A stretch of DNA of 64,000 nucleotides from Dryococelus australis (taxonomy: Eukaryota > Arthropoda > Insecta > Phasmatodea > Phasmatidae). The notes below the pieces were generated by a model. That model had not been told where the DNA came from and ran no database searches. It saw only the letters and a program-made list of their open reading frames with translations. The stretch spans positions 106,135,300 through 106,199,299 of the forward strand of contig CM056993.1 of assembly GCA_029891345.1 (NCBI GenBank). The letters are read 5' to 3'. Made by a program: the position numbers and the translations under genes. This document shows positions 57,111 through 64,000 of the stretch, piece after piece; the stretch's first letter is position 1; each line of letters starts with the position of its first letter.

Positions 57111-57379
57111 AGTTACAGATGTCTTTCTAGTAAGCATTTCGGATCATAGCACACCGGCTTTATTCTCGACACAGAGGCACGTCGCGGCTTATATAGCTCG
57201 CAATTGTCCTGGCCCAAAAGGTTCTTCTATACCACGGGTGGCGCTGAGGAAGATGCGGGGCGATGATCAGGCATGACCACCAGAAGACATTCAATCCTCT
57301 AAGGACTGGGGAGCTGCACGAGTTCCGGCAGCCTTGCCGTAGCACGCGTCCAGTGCTACGCGGCGGCCCATTTGTAACT
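57111..57379 (-). mobile_element. LTR-like or promoter-bearing fragment
   Basis: Read on the minus strand, GCGAGCTATATAAGCCGCGA is followed ~30 bp later by GAGAATAAAGCCGGTGTGC: TATA box and AATAAA in the tight spacing of compact LTRs. The segment is bounded by AGTTACAGATG and CATTTGTAACT, an 11-bp inverted pair with one mismatch, which is not the TG...CA of a standard LTR. Classification is open. Confidence 0.45.
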
Positions 57380-57408
57380 GCGCGTTCTTCCTAACTTACC
57401 TATGATTA

Positions 57409-58720
57409 TAGGCTATTCACGGTAAAATGAGAACTTTTGAAAGTCCTGCTTAAAATTTAATTGTATTCTCGTTGTGTATTATTCCGCCTTTTGTAAAATT
57501 AACATTGCCATGTACCTCATCACTTTATTCATGCACCGGTCAAGTGGAACTGCATAATAATTAGAAAAGTAAAAACTTTACAAATCTACTCATTTTTACA
57601 CTTTGAAGCATTAATCAAAATAGAAAGCGAAAGAAATAATTTAAATTATTACAAATGGTTACGTATCACTTTTTATTCGACGTTAACATATGGAACTACT
57701 TTCCCTCCATCGTTACAAACTTTACTGGGCACATGTCACTCACAGTGTGCCCGTTGAAATATATTGTTACGTGCTGCAGCTGGCGTGGACTCCGCTGCCC
57801 CACGCCATATTCGGAGACCTACCTCGTCCTCCCCTCTTCTTGAGAACGATGCGCTCGTGGCTGTCTGCCTACCTTCTTAAAATCCCGTGAATGCCGAAAG
57901 CAGCGAGACTTGCTGGCGTCACAGACCTCCTCTCGCCTGCTGGAGTTTCCAATACGTTTAGTGACGACGTAAGAATGTTCTGGTGAGACTGGCTGGCACC
58001 GCAGCCCTCCGCGACGCATCACGCGAGTTGGGGAAGATTCTAGATGGCGGCCTAAGACACTATATATACTGCTGCAACCCAGTGGCCGGCAGTCTTTGAC
58101 GGAGGCCGCCTGGCGAGTGTGCGCGAGCGAAGATAAGTGTAGACGACGGCTGGAGATTGCAGGACGACGGCGAGTGAGGTGGTCATGGCTTGAATGGACG
58201 AGAGGTGTGAAACCGACGAGTGAAGCCTACTGTGTGTGAGGGCACATGGAGGACTCTAGAACATTGCGACTCGCGGAACATGGGCTGAACTGAGGTTGGA
58301 CTGAATTGAAGTGTAATACTGATTATATTGTAAATATTCTAACTGTCAAATATGGATGCATAAATTATAAAAATAATTAAATTGGTTGATACACTGTCTA
58401 TTGGGACTGATCTTTAATTGTTTAATTTAATTGATTTCCTTGTTGCAACTATGAATTTTATTAATTGGTGTCAATTGTGAACAATAAGTGATTTCTATTT
58501 ATTCTGAGAGTTTGAGTTTCGAGAATTTTGCCGTAGTTATTGTAAATAAAATTAGAAAATTATAATTGATTCTTTTATTTGAGTAAGACCTCCATCCCTT
58601 AACGAATTTTGTTTAACCCACTTAATTTCTAGAGAGAGAAATTGTAACAATATGTAGGCGGGGGCAGTCACTTTTTTCTAAGGTTGATTTCAAAAGTACT
58701 CAGTTAATCGTGACAACCTA
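57409..58720 (+). mobile_element. TA-MITE copy 12 (subfamily A) split by a solo LTR
   Basis: TAGGCTATTCACGGTAAAAT at the left; at the right, inverted, TAGGTTGTCACGATTAACTG, with TA on both sides (57407-57408, 58721-58722). Body strings CATATGGAACTACTTTCCCT and TTACAAACTTTACTGGGCAC precede the insertion, and TGTAGGCGGGGGCAGTCACT follows it. Removing the LTR and one duplication leaves ~423 bp, the normal subfamily A length. Confidence 0.9.
57765..58649 (+). mobile_element. Solo LTR, 885 bp
   Basis: Starts TGTTACGTGCTGCAGCTGGC and ends AGAGAGAAATTGTAACA, so the termini are TGTTAC...GTAACA. It is flanked by ATAT on both sides (57761-57764, 58650-58653), a 4-bp duplication as made by Gypsy-type integrases. 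A TATA box (CACTATATATACTGC, 58058-58072) and AATAAA (58545-58550) give the expected U3-R-U5 order on the plus strand. No internal coding region remains, so it arose by LTR-LTR recombination. Confidence 0.9.
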
Positions 58721-59347
58721 TACCTTGAAACACTACGCTTCGCATCCTGACGGGGGTGGACAAGGGAAACGATACGGAGTGTGCTACATGTAACAATAAT
58801 TAAATTCCGGTAGCTAATCTGGGGATAAGTTTGTGCCTAGTTTTGTAAATTCTAGCTTCCTGGCCAAATTATCTTCGCAGCTATTTGTCTGCCGTCACTC
58901 TAAGTGAGCCAGTCGCTTGTATAACCACCTGATAGTCCGCACTGCTGCCAAAATGACACTTTTGTAATTCTGTAACTAGACCGTGTTTGTTTAAAGAGGA
59001 CAACTTGAATATAGCGACCACAAGTGCCACGTGTCACACTGAATAACTTCTGAAAATAATTTTGCGAGTAGATGTGTTTTTTTTTTTTTTTTTTTTTTTT
59101 ATCGTTACCGGTTTTCCATTAGTTGCCACAGCGATGCAGCCATTTTTTTTAAAGTATCTACCTCTATACTCAATTAGTTAATGACCTTACACAGCAAGTA
59201 GTTCAGACATAACGACTGCACTACTAACTCGTACTTACGTCACAATGTAGATTTTTGCAAAAATTTTTGTATAATTAATTTTGTTACGTAATTATGAGTT
59301 CATAGCTCAGTCGTAATGCCTGTACTGCTGTATAAGGTCGACAGCTA
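58721..59347. other. Non-coding spacer
   Basis: Contains a T-run at 59077-59100. No gene. Confidence 0.5.
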
Positions 59348-59585
59348 TAGGCTATTCGCTGTAAAGTGAGCACTTTAAAAAAAACCTTTCATTTGGAATA
59401 ATAGCCAATAAATAAATTTTATTTTAGCCTTAGGCGTTAACTTCCGAGTGCGGTAGAATATGCACACCGTGTTTATTACTTACATGGCAATGTTTATTTT
59501 TAACAAGTGGTGGAAGGATAAAAAATTGTTGAAAGGAAAAATTAACTAGGGCCTCAAAAGTGCTCACTTTACCGTGAACAGCGTA
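59348..59585 (+). mobile_element. TA-MITE copy 13 (subfamily B)
   Basis: 238 bp; TAGGCTATTCGCTGTAAAGT at the left and, inverted, TACGCTGTTCACGGTAAAGT at the right; TA on both sides (59346-59347, 59586-59587). Interior CTTTCATTTGGAATAATAGC and CCGTGTTTATTACTTACATG place it in subfamily B. Confidence 0.9.
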
Positions 59586-60694
59586 TAGTTGGTATAGGAG
59601 AGCTTCCAAACATTTCTTTTTTTTTTTTTTTTTTTTTTTCCTTAATTTAAACAAATTAGAAAACCAAGATTCCAAAATGACGGTGAAGGTTTCCCTTAAG
59701 CCTACTGAAAAGGGCTTTGAAGAATGAAATAAAATGTAATTCTGTTTATTAGGGATACTTGAATAAGGGCGAGGGCGATATTATTGTTGACCATATGAAA
59801 AAAGACTGAACAAATGTATATTTAAGGCGAACACAAATTTATCATTAAAAACAATTTGAATGCATATTTTTATTGCTTTTTCAGTGATGACGTAATGTAA
59901 CGTAGCCTTTTCTAATACACGGACGAGTAAGTATTACTTCGACAGAAAATTTCATGAGGTTCTTTCCGCAACGCAAAAATTTAAATAACAGCAGTGAACT
60001 TGATGCACTATATATTACTCTACGTCGGAAAGAACAGTTAATGGAGACAATTCCAACTCGGTATTATGCTGGCAGACACCCGGCCAGTAATGTACGTTGC
60101 GCATTACAGCAAGCGTGCCCGGTAACGTGTGAACAACTCAACTAGGACGGTTGTCAGTGGGAATACAGAGAGAAATAGAACAGATGGTCATGCAGTCATG
60201 GGCGACTTCCTTCTCGCTTGTCTTAGTTGTCAGTAATTCTCTTCCGCATTCAAAGTGTTTATACGTTTGGTCATAAACATCGTTTCACTGCGAAATAATG
60301 AAAATATAAACAGCCTCGATCCGACGCAAGCACAATGCATGAAGGGTGGCAACGGACTGCCTGGGACATCTGTCGAGATAAGACTCGACCTTCTTGTAAA
60401 AGAAGAGTGGGTGGATCGTTCAGTGTATAACTTACAGACTATGAGGGCTTATCTATCATCAGAATGAAGCTAAGCATATCCCAACCCAAATTCATGGAGC
60501 AAGTATGCAGTGACAGACAATTAAACAGTAGGCAGCACAGTCGGGACTAAGAGAAAAAAGTTTTAACTTCGACAGTATCACTAAAATAATATAGTCATTG
60601 CTACAGAGGTACTGGGCATGTATAAATTTAAATACAAAGTGGCTCACGGTATTTTTCGTTGTATTTGTTGGTTTCATTGCACCGCAGATACATA
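59586..60694. other. Non-coding spacer
   Basis: T-run at 59617-59639. Part of an old dispersed repeat at about 60275-60400. No gene. Confidence 0.45.
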
Positions 60695-61115
60695 AAGGAG
60701 GCTCGCGATAAAGTGAGCACTTTTGTAATCAACCTTTAAAAAAAAGTGTTACTGCACCCTGCATATGTTTTAACGAGCGCACTGAGTGATATGCGCCCAG
60801 TAAAGTTGGTAACAATGGATGAGAAGTAGTTCCGTATCTTAACGTTATATAAAAAGTGTTACGCAACTATTTCTGATAACATAAATAATTTCTTTCGCTT
60901 TCTGTGATTTTAATGCATCGAAGTGTAAAAATTAGCAGATGTGTCAAATATTTACTTTTCTAATAATTTCATAGTTTCACTTGACCGACGCATGAATAAA
61001 GTGATGAGGCCCATAACAATGTTAATCTTACATAGAACGGAAGAACACACAACGTTCATACAAGTAGATCTTAAGCAGGGCTTTCAAAGGTGTTCATTTT
61101 ACCGTGAATAGATTA
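60695..61115 (-). mobile_element. TA-MITE copy 14 (subfamily A)
   Basis: Left end GGAGGCTCGCGATAAAGTGA, right end inverted ATCTATTCACGGTAAAATGA. Internal AGTAAAGTTGGTAACAATGG, ATCTTAACGTTATATAAAAA and CACTTGACCGACGCATGA show the reverse orientation of subfamily A. About 420 bp. Confidence 0.88.
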
Positions 61116-62804
61116 TGCAATTATACAGGTATATGCTAACTCTGGCCATACTGCATGTTAAATAAAGGCATTGTTTCCTGGGTCCTATACGTACAGCACG
61201 GCTTACAAATCATGTACCACTTCGATTACCATACTGGAAACTGAGAACTGAGTCTCATTCTGTACGGAGCCCGTCAAATGAAATCTTCATGTGCTACATA
61301 CATATACACAAACGTAGACACAGCGACTGAATGTGTTGATCTGCAACCAGACGTGACAGTATTATGTCAATTTATATACTCTGTTAATTCCAAGGTGACG
61401 GCAGCTTGTTGTATTACTCCGACTGCCCGCGCACACAATTGGATTGCCAACACACACGTCATAAGCAATCGACTGTAACAATCACATAATAACAATATTT
61501 ATATCTGTTACGTATTTCCGATAAAAATATTTCAGAGCTGCATAGCACGCATACTTTTGCACGAGCATAAGTTATTTCGATATTATAAACCACTAATGGG
61601 AGCAGTTATAAATTCTAAGTGCTCTCTTTGAACTTAACAATTGCGTATTACAGTCAGCCCTAGTTTTTGCTGCAGTCATACTGTGAAGAGACTAGTCAGA
61701 TATCGGGTTCCAATTTGTCACTGGCAATATTTATCTCTGCAGCAACATTGGAATAAAGTACATACAGCCTTCACTCCTTTTCTTTCGCAAAACAGTAGTT
61801 ACGCATTTTGGCTCTCTCATGTTAGATAGGGAAACAGTGATAACTAACAGGTGGCGCAGTAGTATATAATAGTATTTACAGTATAATAGTAGTTTATATA
61901 GGCCTAATAGCATTATCATATGATTAGTAGTATAATATAACAACAGTATGCATAGTTGTATAACGATATAATTGTATAATATTATAGTAGTACAATATAT
62001 AAAAATATAATATATAACGCATATAGTATAATATAATAGTAGTGCATATAATAATGCATTCACATTAAATTAACAGTGACGTAAAGTTAAAGTTTCCACT
62101 TGAAAAGTTAAACCACCTTCAATATAACTTAAAGGTTACGTCATGTCGGTCAATCAAATTCAAGAAATAATTTTCTCTTGTTTTCTGTAAGTATAATATA
62201 GTATCTCCAGGAACAGGGAAAAGGGGGGGGGGGGGATCCGGGGCCGCCATCTTGGATTTCCCTTTTTCCCCCTCAAAATTTCCCTTATCTCCCTCTGTTT
62301 CCTGCGGCCATGTTGGTAGCCAGTAAGTCGCAATTTTGAAATACTCAATTTTAGTGGCCAGTACACCATTTGTCACGTTCTATCATTCCAAGTTGTTTTT
62401 TTTCACGCTCTTTAATTCCAAGTTGTTTTTTCAAATGCTATCACTGTCTTACCGATTTTTCATTCCAAGGGTTTTCTCCAACTTATCGACATAGGCATGC
62501 GTAGTGCCGTAAGGTTTAACCTGGGGAGAGGGTGTCGGAGGTGAGGTTGGTATCGACAATCACCCTTATCGACAATCACCTAAAAAGTGAGGTTAGGTTC
62601 GGTCATTTTGGGGTTAGGATTATCATAATGTTTAAGAAGATTATTGGGTTTTAATTTAAAATATATTTATTAATTTTTTTCAAAACAAACATAACCGCTG
62701 CCATCTTGAATTTTAGTAAACATAGAAGCAATATTTATTTTATTTTGAAACTAATTATGTAACCACTCCGACCATCAAATACAACGCGTCGCCTACCTTA
62801 CAAC
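61116..62804. other. Non-coding spacer
   Basis: 61850-62060 is a degenerate TATAATAGTAGTATAAT-type low-complexity tract. A 13-base G run is at 62225-62237. No gene. Confidence 0.55.
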
Positions 62805-63350
62805 AGGGCATTTTTTGGACTTATGCCCTTTCTGGCAAGGTCAATCATGGATTTAGGCCATTTTGTATATATATATTCATAAACTCGGAACCGTTGATAC
62901 TATAAGGTTCAATTTCATAACATACACACCGTATCCGATATCTTTCACGGCGGTAGGAGCATTTAAGCCCTATGGCCTTTCTGACAAGGTCAATTTTGAG
63001 TTAAGCCCTTTTTATAAATGTACTCATAATTTCCCAACCATTGATGCCATGCTCATCAAATTCATAACGTAGACACCGTACCCGACATACAACATAATGT
63101 TACGGTCATTTAGGCCCTAAACCGTTTGGCAAACGTTTAATTTTAGTTAAGCCTTTTTGTAAATATAGTCATAATTTCCAAAACATCGACGCTATGGTCA
63201 TCAAATTCATATCATAGACATCATACCTGATGTCCAGCATAATTGTAAGGGCATTTAGGCCCTAAACCCTTTCTGGTAATGTCAATAATGCATTTAAGCC
63301 CTTTTATAAACATAGTTAGTCATAAACTCACCAAGTACATGCTCATCAAG
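62805..63350. repeat. Tandem array, ~145-153-bp units
   Basis: Units start near 62805, 62959, 63105 and 63250 with GCATTTAGGCCCTAAACCCT or variants (GCATTTAAGCCCTATGGCCT), followed by TTTCTGGCAAGGTCAAT, then CATAATTTCC and GCTCATCAAATTCATA. About 3.7 units, diverged from each other. Confidence 0.88.
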
Positions 63351-63362
63351 GACATCTTTAAC

Positions 63363-63960
63363 AACATAATATTATTTCATTTCCGATTTTAACCTAATTC
63401 TATTTGCGACTTGGGTAGATGCTAGGGATTATTAATGTAATGTTTATTTCGGATTTTGCAATTCTATCCTCGGTCAGAGTACATAAAAAAATTATTTCTT
63501 TTCCGTTTTTAACCAAATTTTATTTGTGAGTTGGGTAGGTGGCAGGGGTAATTAATGTAATATTAATTTCGGATTTTGGAGTTCGATTTTCGCTCAGCAC
63601 ACGTAATATTATTTCATTTCTAATTTGAACCATATTTTGAGACTTGGGTAGGTGCTAGGCTTACTTAATGTAATGTTAACTTCGGATTTTGGAGTTCGAT
63701 TCTTGGTCATGGCACGTAATATTATTTCATTTCTGATTTTAACCAAAATTTGTTTTTGACTTGGGTATGTGCTAGGCTTACTTAGTGTTATGGTAAATTC
63801 GGAGTATCTAGTTCGAGTCTCGGTTAGAACACCTAATATTATTTTATATCCAAATTTAACGAAGATTTAGTGTTGTTTTATATTCCTCCTTATAGTAATT
63901 AATGTAATGTTTATTTTGGATTACCGATATCGACTCCCAAGGTGTACACATAGTAATTTT
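63363..63960. repeat. Tandem array, ~113-122-bp units
   Basis: Units begin near 63366, 63488, 63605, 63717 and 63834 with AATATTATTTCATTTCYGAT, then GACTTGGGTAGGTGCTAGG, TAATGTAATGTTAATTTCGG and GGAGTTCGATTCTCGGTC. It directly follows the 150-bp array. The GAGTTCGATTC part resembles a polymerase III B box, so a SINE fragment may have been amplified. Confidence 0.88.
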
Positions 63961-64000
63961 AAAAAAAAAATCCAAGAAATGCATTTTTACGCATTCGCTT

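Noticed and set aside
62577-62610. GAGGTTAGGTTCGG as insect telomeric TTAGG repeat
   Set aside because: Only one or two partial units; no tandem TTAGG run.
1-64000. CRISPR arrays, bacterial operons, ribosome binding sites, rho-independent terminators
   Set aside because: Gene structure, introns and transposon types are eukaryotic; no regularly spaced identical short repeats with unique spacers exist. The tandem arrays have no spacer pattern.

Overview
This is an animal, almost certainly insect, nuclear genome window. It is AT-rich, has no operon-like gene packing, and is built largely from transposable-element debris: a Maverick/Polinton (adintovirus-like) relic, LINE and tRNA-derived SINE fragments, a solo LTR, and several families of terminal-inverted-repeat DNA elements. 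The palindrome TAGGCCTA recurs eight times. I suspect a large polyneopteran-type genome (cockroach, termite or orthopteroid), but that is inference from repeat style only. I found no intact host gene.

Layout. 1-11 kb: non-coding AT-rich DNA with a ~1.06 kb inverted-repeat element (1.7-2.75 kb) and a ~2.6 kb structure bounded by ~160-210 bp inverted arms (5.65-8.29 kb). 11.07-13.39 kb, minus strand: a two-exon Myb/SANT-like (MSANTD3-type) gene with a good intron but a broken second exon. 14-24 kb: spacer with microsatellites, hairpins, a LINE 3' end, SINE-like pieces and a LINE reverse-transcriptase fragment. From 17.9 to 61.1 kb there are 14 copies of one TIR family (TAGGCTGTTCACGGTAAAGT..., TA target duplications) in three length classes. 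One copy carries a nested 951 bp element and another a nested 885 bp solo LTR.

About 41.2-49.35 kb (perhaps from 36.9 kb) is a degraded Maverick/Polinton. On the minus strand lie a PLA2-like/minor capsid gene, a penton-like gene, a small ORF, the double-jelly-roll major capsid gene, an unknown ORF, a zinc-finger plus Ala/Pro-rich gene and possibly a second Pro-rich gene. On the plus strand lie the packaging ATPase, a small ORF and a retroviral-type integrase with chromodomain. PLA2-like and ATPase genes diverge from a ~150 bp intergenic region with a palindromic TATA box. The genes have few lesions each (two stops in penton, one in ATPase), so the copy looks fairly young but dead. No polymerase B or protease was recognised.

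49.4-64 kb: G-rich tracts, SINEs, a 1.64 kb TIR transposon carrying a MADF-type pseudogene and a SINE, a hAT-like MITE with 8-bp duplication, a PIF/Harbinger-like MITE with TTA duplication, further TA-MITEs, and two tandem-repeat arrays (~150 bp and ~118 bp units) at the end.
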